64,000 nt of DNA from Reichenbachiella versicolor. GTDB taxonomy: Bacteria > Bacteroidota > Bacteroidia > Cytophagales > Cyclobacteriaceae. Under the pieces are notes generated by a model that saw only the letters and a program-made list of their open reading frames with translations, searched no databases and had not been told where the DNA came from. Made by a program: the position numbers and the translations under genes. Each line of letters opens with the position of its first letter. Positions within the stretch are counted from its first letter, which is position 1. Location: positions 496,001-560,000 of the forward strand of contig NZ_QFZQ01000002.1 of assembly GCF_003171675.1 (NCBI RefSeq). The letters run 5' to 3'. This document shows, piece by piece, positions 9,780 through 19,933 of the stretch.

Positions 9780-9898
9780 ATTGATACCTTTTCTAATAAA
9801 AAGTCAATCTAACCTTCAACTAGATTTCCTAATAGTTCCACTCAATCATTCAATAAGTAGATAAGTCAGGTATTAAGTATTAGAAAATCTAGAGATAA

Positions 9899-9932
9899 GA
9901 TCGGGCTATCAATCTAAGAAAGTAGCCCGATC
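9899..9932 (-). terminator. Hairpin between the SusCD unit and downstream PUL genes
   Basis: Perfect 10-bp arms GATCGGGCTA (9899-9908) and TAGCCCGATC (9923-9932), 14-nt loop, 32 bp after the lipoprotein stop. Only short T runs follow on the minus strand, so it may be a partial terminator or an RNA-stabilising 3' hairpin that sets high SusC/SusD expression. Confidence 0.6.
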
Positions 9933-9964
9933 AACAATTGTGTGATATAAAACTAAATTTTTGT

Positions 9965-11488
9965 TTACGGTCTTTCTACAACCTCTGAAATAGAAACATC
10001 CTCTATATATGCTTCTCCTGAACCAAGAACTCTAACCATTGGCCAATAAAATACAACTCCATCTGCTACAGTTATCTCTTTCTCATAATAAACCCAATCA
10101 CCTGTAGTGGTGGTACCTCCTACGGGTACATTAGGACCAACAGACTCCACTTGTGTCGGAGCAGAATATGCTTGAAAATAGACCTGAAAACTACTAGTAG
10201 ACACGTCGTAATTCTTGACAAAAATCCATGCTGAAATTTTCAATTTCATTCCAGCCTCTACTGTAAGTTTAGGAAGAGCTGCTTGTGTCCAACTAGTCAC
10301 AGCTGAATTATCCATATATGCACTTTGAGAACCTGAGTATACATAAGATGAATTAGTATTCCATTTAATAGCATTACCCCACTTTGGATTTTCCCATTCA
10401 TCCGTGTTTTCCATAGACCACCCAGTACTGTTAGGACCTTTTGGTGCCAATAAATTAGAAAACAAAAACTCTACATCTGTGCTAAATGATTCTAAAGGAT
10501 AAAAGTCTTCAGATTCTAGATTTCCTTTAACATAGTTTACAGTAACCTCGTCCGAATCAAGAATAATTTCATCAACCAGTGAAATCGTCATTTTACTAGG
10601 ATCCTCACTATCAAGTTTTACAATCTCGATTGTCGGATTTATAATAGTTCCGTCCTCTTCTTCAATAACTACTTCAAACTCATTCTTATCTACAGATGAA
10701 GCCTTAATAGGTCTACTGAATTCAATTCCAATTTCATCATCTTTTTCATAAGCAGAAATAATTGTAACTGGCTTATCAGAAGGGATTACTTCAATAAAAT
10801 CCTTAATGAATAAAGAGTCAATACCTTTTGGATTAAACCTTGTGGATTCCACATATAAGTCGTATGTACCTATTGTCTTATACACTGCTGTACCTGCCAA
10901 TCCACTCAGCAAAGTTGGTTCTGCACCATTTAGTGTCCACTCAGGAGTAGCTCCCGCTCCTGTCACCTCGTCAATAGAGAATTCAACGCTTTCACCTGCT
11001 TTAATTACATTCTTTGCTCCGCTCTCTAAAGTCAAGTTATTGCCTTCATACTTAGCTGAAATGTTAATTAACCTGACTGTGTCAATTACTTCTACAGATA
11101 AAACCGTATCATAAGCTGTAGTATCACTATGAAAGTCTTTTAATGTATAGAACATTGAATCTTCAAACTGTTGAAACAAGTTTATCTCGTACATTCCGAG
11201 CTTATTGAATACAACGTTAATTTGTTGAGCAGTGGCTAATGTATCGTTTAGTCCTCCTCCTTGTATATTAGAAACGCTGTCCCCTGGTAAATCCCACTGC
11301 CTTTCAACAACTCCAGTAGAAGCGTCCAAAAAGGTCAAATAATCACCAACCTGAACTCTATTTCTATCTGAAGAACCATACACCATATGGTGACTACCTA
11401 AAGTAGCACCTTCTGGCGTTTCATACTCTTGTTCACATGCCGTAAATAAAATAAGTACAGCTGCTGTATATATTAAAAAATGTTTCAT
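9965..11488 (-). CDS. PUL outer-membrane lipoprotein (SusE/SGBP position) with C-terminal CBM
   Basis: 507 residues from the ATG at 11488, chosen because MKHFLIYTAAVLILFTAC is a clean lipoprotein signal (Cys18); longer in-frame starts overlap the susD-like gene. The N-terminal half has Ig/PKD-like beta domains (VEFSIDEVTGAGATPEWTLNGAEPTLL...), followed by a SwmB/Ig-like segment (VTIISAYEKDDEIGIEFSRPI). The C-terminal about 160 residues form a CBM-like jelly-roll (MENTDEWENPKWGNAIKW ... GEAYIEDVSISEV). It starts 10 bp after the SusD stop, so it is the third gene of the SusC-SusD transcript, the usual position for a surface glycan-binding protein. Confidence 0.82.
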   Translation of the reverse strand: MKHFLIYTAAVLILFTACEQEYETPEGATLGSHHMVYGSSDRNRVQVGDYLTFLDASTGVVERQWDLPGDSVSNIQGGGLNDTLATAQQINVVFNKLGMYEINLFQQFEDSMFYTLKDFHSDTTAYDTVLSVEVIDTVRLINISAKYEGNNLTLESGAKNVIKAGESVEFSIDEVTGAGATPEWTLNGAEPTLLSGLAGTAVYKTIGTYDLYVESTRFNPKGIDSLFIKDFIEVIPSDKPVTIISAYEKDDEIGIEFSRPIKASSVDKNEFEVVIEEEDGTIINPTIEIVKLDSEDPSKMTISLVDEIILDSDEVTVNYVKGNLESEDFYPLESFSTDVEFLFSNLLAPKGPNSTGWSMENTDEWENPKWGNAIKWNTNSSYVYSGSQSAYMDNSAVTSWTQAALPKLTVEAGMKLKISAWIFVKNYDVSTSSFQVYFQAYSAPTQVESVGPNVPVGGTTTTGDWVYYEKEITVADGVVFYWPMVRVLGSGEAYIEDVSISEVVERP

Positions 11489-11498
11489 GATTTTAGCC

Positions 11499-13259
11499 TT
11501 ATTCATACAATTTTCTATTAGTCTGAACTTCATCTACTGGTACTGGAAAGTATTTCAACTCATCTGTAAAACCTGTACTAGCCTCAAAAAAGTCTGGTCT
11601 TACACCTGTATATTGAAGATCTGAAGATAAAGACCATGCATTCTCAGTTCTCCATTGTTCATCGATATAAAGTCTATCAAATTGTTCTTTAATGACACCC
11701 CACCTAATCAAATCCTTCATTCTATGCCCTTCAAAGCACAATTCTAAAGGTCGTTCAACATACCTAATGTGTGTCAATAGATTCTCGGCGGTAGCCTCGA
11801 CTCTAACTTCAGCCGCAGAATTTCCATTATCGACATTAGGAACCTGTTCACTTATATGATATGCTGGAAATGAAGGAGGAGTTAAAGGTTCTGCTAAATA
11901 CTCTGTCAAAGTCACGATACCAGCTCTATCTCTAACCTCATCGATCATTTGTATTGCAACATTTATATAAAATACATCATCACCGTGCTCTTCAAGAATA
12001 GCCTCAGCATACATTAATAGTATGTCAGCGTATCGAATATGTCTGAAATTAATTCCTGATCGTGCAAGAACTTGATTTTCAATTTCTCTATCATGCCAAC
12101 TCGTATATTTTTTAACGTAAGCATTTTGCTGGCCTCCCCATCCGTTACTTTCTTCTGGAGTTCTATTATAGTAAAGACCTTCAAAGTTTTTTGGAGCGAT
12201 AGTACCATGCATTCTCATAGAGAAATCCCTAGTATCACCTCCTCCCAATGAGTTTTGAGGATCTGTCACATCTACTTCCTGACGGGTAAACATTTCGTGC
12301 AGATACAAAGTAGGCATCACAGAGTTGAAGCCACCATAATTCAACTTAGAATAAGAGCCTGGCAACCAATTGGCTTCAGCTCCAGCTCCATTAGAATCAT
12401 CATCCGTTTTATTACCTCTTAAACCCTCTTTTAGAATTTCTGAAAATGTAACTTCAAAAATTGATTCTTCATTAAATTCATTATCAGCATTAAAATTATC
12501 AATCACGTTAGCTGTTAAAGAATAAATATTAGAATCAATAATCTTTTTAAACTCAGCTGCTGCATTCGCCCAATCTCTTTGATACAAATAGGCTTTACCA
12601 AGCATAGCAGTAGCTGCTCCCCAAGTAGCCTTACCTATATCATCATTGCCATCCCACGACGTAGGAAGGTTGTCTTGAGCAAACATCATGTCAGGAATAA
12701 TCAATGAATCTGTAACAAATTTGATACTCTTCATTGGCTTATGAAAGTCCTCATCAGATTTTGGAAATGTATCGTGATAAACAGCTCCACCGTAGGTATG
12801 AATAATATCAAAATAGAAGAACGCTCTCAAAAACCTTGCTTCTCCCTCCATGATTAACTTAACATCGGGTTCTATTAAATCACTTGAATCAGCAGTAATT
12901 CTATCTATCACTTGATTCGCTCTATGAACACCTAAATAAAGCTCTCTCCACTTCTCTCTAACTTTAACAGAAGCGTCATTGTACTTAAAACTTGAGTACT
13001 CTATGTGAGGAACCCAAGCTACAGACCCTCCAAGATCAGTTCTTGCCGCATCATAGGCAGTACCATCACCACTAACGTTAGGAAGTTGTAAAGCTCCATA
13101 AACGGTATTTAGTGCTTTTTGATAATCTTGTTCAGACTCCCAAAACTCCTCATCCAAAATACTATTTGGATTAGTCTCAGTTAAAAATTTATCCTCATCA
13201 CAGCTTGCAAAAACTAAGACCGCAGCTGCTAACCAAATTGTATTAATTAATTTCTTCAT
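11499..13259 (-). CDS. SusD/RagB-family outer-membrane lipoprotein
   Basis: 586 residues; lipoprotein signal MKKLINTIWLAAAVLVFASC with Cys20. SusD landmarks are present: ETNPNSILDEEFWESEQDYQKALNTVYGAL near the N-terminus, EARFLRAFFYFDIIHTYGGAVYHD, KAYLYQRDWANAAAEFKKII (TPR-like), RYADILLMYAEAILE, and RPLELCFEGHRMKDLIRWG near the C-terminus. SusD proteins form a hinged lid over the SusC channel and help capture glycans. The gene follows SusC by 11 bp, a conserved and presumably co-translated pair. Confidence 0.96.
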   Translation of the reverse strand: MKKLINTIWLAAAVLVFASCDEDKFLTETNPNSILDEEFWESEQDYQKALNTVYGALQLPNVSGDGTAYDAARTDLGGSVAWVPHIEYSSFKYNDASVKVREKWRELYLGVHRANQVIDRITADSSDLIEPDVKLIMEGEARFLRAFFYFDIIHTYGGAVYHDTFPKSDEDFHKPMKSIKFVTDSLIIPDMMFAQDNLPTSWDGNDDIGKATWGAATAMLGKAYLYQRDWANAAAEFKKIIDSNIYSLTANVIDNFNADNEFNEESIFEVTFSEILKEGLRGNKTDDDSNGAGAEANWLPGSYSKLNYGGFNSVMPTLYLHEMFTRQEVDVTDPQNSLGGGDTRDFSMRMHGTIAPKNFEGLYYNRTPEESNGWGGQQNAYVKKYTSWHDREIENQVLARSGINFRHIRYADILLMYAEAILEEHGDDVFYINVAIQMIDEVRDRAGIVTLTEYLAEPLTPPSFPAYHISEQVPNVDNGNSAAEVRVEATAENLLTHIRYVERPLELCFEGHRMKDLIRWGVIKEQFDRLYIDEQWRTENAWSLSSDLQYTGVRPDFFEASTGFTDELKYFPVPVDEVQTNRKLYE

Positions 13260-13270
13260 GTCTAGTCTTA

Positions 13271-16200
13271 TTAAAAGTCAATCTGAATTCCTCCTAAAAA
13301 CTGTCGTGTCACTGGATAGTTTCCTACATCCACTCCTCTTGTTGTAATACCGTTACCTGCAACTTCAGGATCATAACCTGTGTACTTCGTGAAAGTGAAA
13401 GGATTTTGTGCAGTAGCATACACTCTAAGTTTTGTGATATTATTTCCAGTCCATTTCTTAGGAAATGTATATCCCAGAGTGATGTTTTTCACTCTTAAGA
13501 AACTACCATCTTCTAAGAAGATATCAGTTCTTGTCCTATAATTATTATGGGTATTTGATCTTCGCACAATGGCAATATCACTCTCTGGGTTCTGAGGAGA
13601 CCACATATAGTAAACATCTTTATGTCTACCTTCTACATATGCAAACCTGTCTGGACCATTATAAATCTTGGCACCATAGGATAAATACGTTTGAAAAAAG
13701 AAATCAAAGCCTTTATACTTCAAATCAGCAGTAAATCCTGATTCAAACTTTGGCATAGTTGAACCTTTATAAACTCTATCCTCATCATTCAAAATTCCAT
13801 CACCTTGATCTGGTACACCATCACCATCTGTATCAACCGTCAATTGATCTGTAAACATATTGTCTCCCAATTCTGCAGTAGGATCGATTAACTGATAAGC
13901 AGTCAACTGGCTTAGTTCTTCTCCAGTTTCAGGATGGAAACCAAACTCATCACCATTTGGAACATCAGACTTGATAACTCCTTCATGCTCCAATAAGAAG
14001 AAAGAGGCTGCTGGATATCCTTTGGCCATAAACGTAGTGTAATCAGTCCTATCTGCTTGGAATCTAGCAGGACGACCATTAGGGTATGCTAAACCTTCAA
14101 CGCCATTCAAGTCAGTGATTTCATTGATGTTTTTCGTAAATGTTAAACCAAGCTTCCATTTCAATCCATAAGAAGTGTTATTGGTGTATGAAACTGCTAC
14201 TTCAATACCCTTATTAAGCATATCTCCAGCATTAATATTTCTTACGTTGTAAACATTCTGCTGTCCTGGATGCCAAGTACCTGTTGACGGGGGTAAAACC
14301 TCTTGAAGTAACATATCATCTTTCGTATTGTAGTATGCATCGAAATTGAAATGAATTCTTGAATTCAGTAATTCCATGTCAATACCTATATTTCTATTGA
14401 TAGATGATTCCCATCTTATATCTTCATTTGGATATCTCCTTTGGATAGCACCTACTGCTAGAACCTCACTACCTTCGGGACCGTATGCATAATCAACACC
14501 ATTTTCAATATATCTATTTGCTTGATACAACCTGACACTTTGATTACCTAATTGAGCATAACTCAATCGCAATTTGAAAATATTCATCCAGTCCAAAAAG
14601 GAGGCGTTATTGAAGAATTTCTCATCACTTAAAACCCAACCACCTGACACACCAAAGAATGGACTATAACGGTTATCCTCCCCAAAAGCAGAAGTACCAT
14701 CATATCTTAAACTAGCAGAAAACAAATATTTCTTTTTATAGTTATATTGAACTCTCAAGAGCTTTCCTGCTAGTGTTCTTCTCTCATCTGTACCATTAGG
14801 TTTAATTCCAATTGTACCTGCACTTAATACTTGTGTAGAATTACTTAGTGATCCAATAGTTCCAACACCTACATTCTTAGTATCAAAAGTTTCGTACGAA
14901 ATCACTCCTGTCACACCAAAGGAGTGTCCCTTAATCCACTTATTATATTGAATAACTCCTTCAGTTGTTCCTTTAGAAAAGAAATTGTAATCTTCTTCCA
15001 ATACAGCCTCAAGAGTTGAACCTCCTGGAACAAGATTTCCATCAGTATCATAAGCTAAATACTGAGGTCTGAATGACTTTCTTCTAATTACTCTATCATT
15101 ATATCCCGCTTTTAAGATTACCTTAAAACCTTTAAAAAACTGGTAGCCTACTCTAAAGTTATAGGTATTTTGATCAGTTTCTGATTCATTGATATTGTTA
15201 AGTTGTCTAGCCAAATAACCATAGACATTAACATTATCTGCGTCAATTTCAGTCTCTGTATCACTTATAGCGGTTTGATCAAACAAACTTCTCTGCCATG
15301 GATCGTTTCTCAAAGCCAATTGGTACAACCCCCATGGTTCAGACGTTTTCTTGTCTCTCGAAAGCCCTATACTAGTAAAAGCATCAAGTTTACCCTTTTT
15401 GAAACTTGCATTTACTCTTGTAGCTAGGCGCTCGTAACCAGAATTAATTAACACTCCTTCCTGATCGAAGTAATTGGTGTTCATAGTCAATTTTAAAGCT
15501 TTACTACCACCACTTACATCAATGTTATAACGTTGTATTACTGCATTGTCATTTTGTACCTCACCAACAAAATCAGTATTCCTTTCAAGTATGTCAGTCT
15601 CTCCATTCTGGAAAGGTCTTGGCACTTGCTCAAATGTTAATGTATTAACATAAATCTGCTCTGGAGTATTCAACAATGGAGTACCTGAAGTAATATTTTG
15701 TATACCTCTATAAGCTGAAAGCGATACTTTCATTTGATCTTCTTTCGCTCTTTTGGTTGTAATAAGTATCACACCATTTGAAGCTCTTACACCATATATA
15801 GCCGCTGAGGCACCGTCTTTTAGAACCTCAACTGATTCTATCTGCTCAGGAGCGATATTTGGATCTTGATCATAAGGAATACCATCAACAACAAATAGAG
15901 GAGACAAAGCACCCTCACTTAATGATCCCAAACCACGAATTTGAATGTTTGCAGGCTCTCCAGGTGAACCTGCAGACTGGATATTTACACCAGCTATCTG
16001 TCCTTGAAGTGCTGATGCTACATCAGAAGTAGCATTCTTTACTAGCTCTTCTGATTTTATTGATCCTACTGCACCAGTAACTTCGATTTTCTTTTGCTCA
16101 CCATAACCAATCTTCACAACTTCCTCGAGCATCTCTACGTCATTCTCGAGTTGGACATTAATTATGGCCTTGCCTCCAACTGGTACATCTTTTGTCTTAT

Positions 16201-16447
16201 AACCTATAAAACTAAAGGACAATACAACATCATTACCAGAAACAGATATTGTGTAGTTACCATCTATATCTGATACTGTACCACTAGTTGTGCCTTTAAC
16301 CAGAATATTAACTCCTGGCAAACCCGATCCATCTGTTGGATCAGTCACCTTTCCTGAAACCTTACTTTGCGCTGTAACTGATAAACTACCGAGCAATAAA
16401 CATAAGATAATAGGAACTACTCTCATTTTAGTTCTTAGTCTTTTCAT
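13271..16447 (-). CDS. SusC/RagA-family TonB-dependent outer-membrane transporter
   Basis: 1,058 residues with signal sequence (VVPIILCLLLGSLSVTAQ). There is a CarboxypepD-regulatory-like domain (about 30-105: VSGKVTDPTDGSGLPGVNIL...), a TonB-box region (EEVVKIGYGEQKK, about 108-120), a plug (VASALQGQIAGVNIQSAGSPG ... VEVLKDGASAAIYGVRASNGVILITTK split across two motifs) and a beta-barrel ending in a terminal Phe (GGIQIDF). It would import PUL oligosaccharides across the outer membrane using TonB energy. It is first in the susC-susD-lipoprotein unit and divergent from the PUL regulator at 16681, across about 230 bp that should carry both promoters. Confidence 0.97.
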   Translation of the reverse strand: MKRLRTKMRVVPIILCLLLGSLSVTAQSKVSGKVTDPTDGSGLPGVNILVKGTTSGTVSDIDGNYTISVSGNDVVLSFSFIGYKTKDVPVGGKAIINVQLENDVEMLEEVVKIGYGEQKKIEVTGAVGSIKSEELVKNATSDVASALQGQIAGVNIQSAGSPGEPANIQIRGLGSLSEGALSPLFVVDGIPYDQDPNIAPEQIESVEVLKDGASAAIYGVRASNGVILITTKRAKEDQMKVSLSAYRGIQNITSGTPLLNTPEQIYVNTLTFEQVPRPFQNGETDILERNTDFVGEVQNDNAVIQRYNIDVSGGSKALKLTMNTNYFDQEGVLINSGYERLATRVNASFKKGKLDAFTSIGLSRDKKTSEPWGLYQLALRNDPWQRSLFDQTAISDTETEIDADNVNVYGYLARQLNNINESETDQNTYNFRVGYQFFKGFKVILKAGYNDRVIRRKSFRPQYLAYDTDGNLVPGGSTLEAVLEEDYNFFSKGTTEGVIQYNKWIKGHSFGVTGVISYETFDTKNVGVGTIGSLSNSTQVLSAGTIGIKPNGTDERRTLAGKLLRVQYNYKKKYLFSASLRYDGTSAFGEDNRYSPFFGVSGGWVLSDEKFFNNASFLDWMNIFKLRLSYAQLGNQSVRLYQANRYIENGVDYAYGPEGSEVLAVGAIQRRYPNEDIRWESSINRNIGIDMELLNSRIHFNFDAYYNTKDDMLLQEVLPPSTGTWHPGQQNVYNVRNINAGDMLNKGIEVAVSYTNNTSYGLKWKLGLTFTKNINEITDLNGVEGLAYPNGRPARFQADRTDYTTFMAKGYPAASFFLLEHEGVIKSDVPNGDEFGFHPETGEELSQLTAYQLIDPTAELGDNMFTDQLTVDTDGDGVPDQGDGILNDEDRVYKGSTMPKFESGFTADLKYKGFDFFFQTYLSYGAKIYNGPDRFAYVEGRHKDVYYMWSPQNPESDIAIVRRSNTHNNYRTRTDIFLEDGSFLRVKNITLGYTFPKKWTGNNITKLRVYATAQNPFTFTKYTGYDPEVAGNGITTRGVDVGNYPVTRQFLGGIQIDF

Positions 16448-16680
16448 TCACATATACTTTATAATTCCAAATAACTTATTCATCTATACTTCATACAATG
16501 GGCGTGTAGATGCAATAAATCATTCTTCCAAAGATGATATTATTGAGTCATGTTACATTCAAATTGACATACACCCTAACTTGATATAACATCACATAAA
16601 CTTGACATCAACTAGACTAAGACTTGATAAAAGGCGCATTACAATTGAATTTGAAACCTTTTTTTATTTATATTGAAGGT

Positions 16681-18312
16681 ATGATGAGACTAAATACTCG
16701 ACTACTATTGATCATTTTGAGCATTAGCACCGCACCTCTATGTACAGTTTATAGTCAGGATAAAATAGACAAAGAAACTGAAAGAGAAATTCTTCTTGAT
16801 CTTCCAAATTATGATATGTTCAAGGATAGAGAAAAGACAAAAAGTCTTTACCTTGAAACATATAAAAAACATATCGAACAAGAAGATACTACCCTTGCAA
16901 TAAAAGCTTTAATTGATCTTGGAGACCTCTACGCACATGGAGGAAATTTCAGCTATTCATACGACAATTACTGGGACGCCTTGGAACTAGCTAAAGCTAG
17001 TAATAATCAAGTTGCCATAATGAAAGTACATCATGGACTTGGTTGGCAATATTTAATTTATAAGAGATATGATTTAGCGGAAAAACACTTTAAAGAAGCT
17101 TTAAAGATGATAAAAGAATTAGTCACCAATACTTCTGTTGACACCTTCAGACTTCCCACTTACTATTTCCCTATAGGGTCCTGCTATCGTCGTATGGAAA
17201 AATACAATCTAGCTAAAACATATCTTGATTCTGCTGATCTCTTTCAACATCCAAGCTATGGTTCAACATTTACCAATATTGAACGGGGAATGATAAAAAT
17301 TAATGAAGGAGAATTTAGAAACGCTTTGAAATTAATGTTGCCAGAACTACAATTAATAGCTGAAAAACACCCCAAGTACAATACCATATTCCATTATGCA
17401 ATAGCAAGAAGCTATAGAGGTTTAAATATGCTGGATAGTAGTAAATTTTATTTTGAAAGTGCTATCCATGCTGCCCATGAGTATACCAGTCATATAGACG
17501 TATTGCCCAGTATCTATGAAGATTATTCATCTTTAATGTTATCAATGGGTGAAGTATATACCTCATACTCTTGGTTAAAAAAAGCTAAAGAACTTAATGA
17601 GGAGATGTTCGATAGTCGCATTGGAAAAAATGCCCAAATACTAGAAATAAAAGATCAATATAGAAATGGAGAGCTAGAAAAAGCACAACTAATCAAAGAC
17701 AAAGAAATATTGGCCCTACAACAAGAAGATAAAGTTTGGAGGCTAAGAATAATTATCTCAGGCATAATAATAACCTCTCTTCTTCTTATAATTTTTCTAA
17801 TCTATAGACATTTCCGAATAAAGTATAAAACTAAAAAAGGGTATTTACATGAAAAGCGAGAAATAGAACGTAGAAGAATGCAGGATGTAATAGACGCAAA
17901 AAACAAAGAAATGACAGCATCCACATTACAGGTAATCCAAAAAGAAGAAATACTTTCTGAACTCAAAGTACAACTCAAAAAAATTTCCAAAGAATTAAAT
18001 TCTCCTCAATTAAATAAAATTGCTTCAGGTATAAGTGTATCCACTTCTCAAAACTGGAAAGAATTTGAGACTCGCTTTATACAAGTAAATGAAAGGTTCT
18101 ATTCTGAACTTAATAACAAATACCCTGATCTCAGCCTTGGAGATCAAAAAGTCTGTGCGTTGATCAAATTAAACTTTAGTGGAAAGGACATGTCAAGGCT
18201 ACTCGGTATATCTATTGAAAGCGTACACACTGCCAGATACAGGATAAGAAAGAAACTCAACCTTGGTCGAAAGGATAACTTAGAAAAAATTATAGGAGAG
18301 ATCGGGTCTTGA
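16681..18312 (+). CDS. TPR-transmembrane-HTH (LuxR-like) regulator of the PUL
   Basis: 543 residues if the first ATG of a tandem pair (16681, 16684) is used; this gives a signal peptide (LNTRLLLIILSISTAPLCTVYSQ), whereas a longer TTG start does not. Residues about 45-330 contain TPR-like helical pairs (e.g. ALIDLGDLYAHGGNFSYSYDNY, RYDLAEKHFKEALKMI). A single membrane helix lies at about 355-377 (IIISGIIITSLLLIIFLIY), then a basic coiled coil. The C-terminus is a LuxR-like HTH (LSLGDQKVCALIKLNFSGKDMSRLLGIS...VHTARYRIRKKL). A periplasmic sensor with a cytoplasmic DNA-binding end suits one-step glycan sensing. It is divergent from SusC, so control of the PUL is a reasonable inference. It differs from the classic hybrid two-component and SusR types. 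Confidence 0.82.
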   Translation: MMRLNTRLLLIILSISTAPLCTVYSQDKIDKETEREILLDLPNYDMFKDREKTKSLYLETYKKHIEQEDTTLAIKALIDLGDLYAHGGNFSYSYDNYWDALELAKASNNQVAIMKVHHGLGWQYLIYKRYDLAEKHFKEALKMIKELVTNTSVDTFRLPTYYFPIGSCYRRMEKYNLAKTYLDSADLFQHPSYGSTFTNIERGMIKINEGEFRNALKLMLPELQLIAEKHPKYNTIFHYAIARSYRGLNMLDSSKFYFESAIHAAHEYTSHIDVLPSIYEDYSSLMLSMGEVYTSYSWLKKAKELNEEMFDSRIGKNAQILEIKDQYRNGELEKAQLIKDKEILALQQEDKVWRLRIIISGIIITSLLLIIFLIYRHFRIKYKTKKGYLHEKREIERRRMQDVIDAKNKEMTASTLQVIQKEEILSELKVQLKKISKELNSPQLNKIASGISVSTSQNWKEFETRFIQVNERFYSELNNKYPDLSLGDQKVCALIKLNFSGKDMSRLLGISIESVHTARYRIRKKLNLGRKDNLEKIIGEIGS

Positions 18313-18319
18313 TCTCTCC
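18295..18319 (+). terminator. Terminator overlapping the regulator stop codon
   Basis: Perfect arms GGAGAGATC (18295-18303) and GATCTCTCC (18311-18319) with a 7-nt loop. The TGA stop (18310-18312) lies partly in the 3' arm. Outer A/T bases (ATTAT...ATAAT) extend the stem, and CATAATTTTAT follows. Confidence 0.65.
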
Positions 18320-18409
18320 CATAATTTTATATTGATAATAAATCAAAACCTCTAAAAAAGTGAGATTTCAATAATCCAAATTAAAAGCATTGACATGGCA
18401 ATTTATTCT

Positions 18410-19933
18410 TTATGAATTAGATTTTTCTAAGATTACATCCTCCGCGCCATGAGCCAATTTCTTAAGACGTTTTACAAAAGCTATAATCAAGAGTCCGAAT
18501 AAAACACAAAAAATAACCAAGCCTGTAAAAGTTTCTAACTCACCTGCACTTTGAGATGCTTGACCTATCACACCGGCAACTTTATTACCTAAGCCTGTAG
18601 CAGCCCAAAAGACTCCCATCATTATGGAAACATATTTGATTGGGGCTACTTTAGTAATAAAAGAAAGTGCTACTGGAAAAGTACATAACTCTCCTACTGT
18701 ATGCAGTAAATACGCTAGAATCAACCAATAAATAGCTGAACTTTCTGTATTAGAATATTCGATTGAGGCTAAACTCATAAACCCGAACCCCAATCCAGTA
18801 ATAATTACACCTACAGCCATTCTGTAAAGTGAAGAAGATTCTAAGCCTCTATTTTGCCACCAAACCCAAAATCCAGCAACCGAAGTTCCTAGTGTGATTA
18901 TAAAAAATGCATTAACTGACTGAAACCATGCAGCAGGTACTTCAAAGTTTAACATCTCAATAACTCTATCAGTCTTTTGTTGAGCATAAAGATTCATCAA
19001 ACCTCCAGCTTGTTCAAATGCCCCTAGAAATACAATAATTATTAAGAATGATAAAAGTAGAATTTTAAACCTATCTTTTTCTTGAGCATCTATGTCATTA
19101 TAAACCATACCCAAAAATCCTACTGAAAGAGCTAGGAATAATCCTAAAAGAGAATAAGCAATTTTCTCTATTCCTTCAGCGTAATTCCAAGAAAGATACA
19201 CGCTTAACACCATCAAAAGAAGTGTCAACACCAACTGAAATTTACTCGTTAATAACCCTTTAACCAAATCAAGAAAACTTGAAGTTTCAGTACCATCTTC
19301 AGAAACCATCTTAGGAGCTTCACCAATACCTATCAAATATTTTTTACCGTACATTAAAACGATTTGACCGAAAACCATACCAATTCCAGCCAGACCAAAA
19401 CCATAATGCCAACCCCACTCTACTGCGACCCATCCAGTAGCCAAAGCACCAGTAAACGCGCCAACATTAATACCTATATAGAAAATATAAAACCCTTTAT
19501 CTCTTCTAACATCTCCCTGTTCATAAAGACCTCCTACCATAGATGAGATATTCGCCTTTAACCCACCTACTCCTAGTATGATTAATGCAAGACCCGTAAA
19601 AAAAGCCCATTGTGCATTTATCGCCAAAACAGTATGCCCGGCTACAAGCAAAGCTCCTCCATACATTACCGACTTTTTTTGTCCTATAAATTTATCTGCA
19701 AGAATCCCTCCCGGTATAGATGATAAATAAACTAACATAGTATACCAGCCGTAAAAAGCTAAGGTCCTATCATTATCCCAGCCATATCCTGGATTCAACC
19801 CCACTGCCGGCGCAGCTAAAAAAAGTGTTAGCAACGCTCTCATACCGTAGTAACTAAAACGTTCCCAAATCTCCACCATAAACAATACAAACAATCCTTT
19901 AGGGTGCCCCAGCATTTCTTCCCTCTTAGCCAT
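18410..19933 (-). CDS. POT/PTR2-family proton-dependent peptide transporter
   Basis: 507 residues and about 12-14 hydrophobic helices. The N-terminus carries the POT E-x-x-E-R motif in MVEIWERFSYYGMRALLTLFL, which couples proton and peptide transport. The second PTR2 signature (FYIFYIGINVGAF) lies around residue 150, and a late conserved segment is VGELCTFPVALSFITKVAP. The protein would take up di- and tripeptides across the inner membrane. It is a single gene with about 280 bp before the trp operon end, so no functional link to either neighbour is implied. Confidence 0.95.
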   Translation of the reverse strand: MAKREEMLGHPKGLFVLFMVEIWERFSYYGMRALLTLFLAAPAVGLNPGYGWDNDRTLAFYGWYTMLVYLSSIPGGILADKFIGQKKSVMYGGALLVAGHTVLAINAQWAFFTGLALIILGVGGLKANISSMVGGLYEQGDVRRDKGFYIFYIGINVGAFTGALATGWVAVEWGWHYGFGLAGIGMVFGQIVLMYGKKYLIGIGEAPKMVSEDGTETSSFLDLVKGLLTSKFQLVLTLLLMVLSVYLSWNYAEGIEKIAYSLLGLFLALSVGFLGMVYNDIDAQEKDRFKILLLSFLIIIVFLGAFEQAGGLMNLYAQQKTDRVIEMLNFEVPAAWFQSVNAFFIITLGTSVAGFWVWWQNRGLESSSLYRMAVGVIITGLGFGFMSLASIEYSNTESSAIYWLILAYLLHTVGELCTFPVALSFITKVAPIKYVSIMMGVFWAATGLGNKVAGVIGQASQSAGELETFTGLVIFCVLFGLLIIAFVKRLKKLAHGAEDVILEKSNS

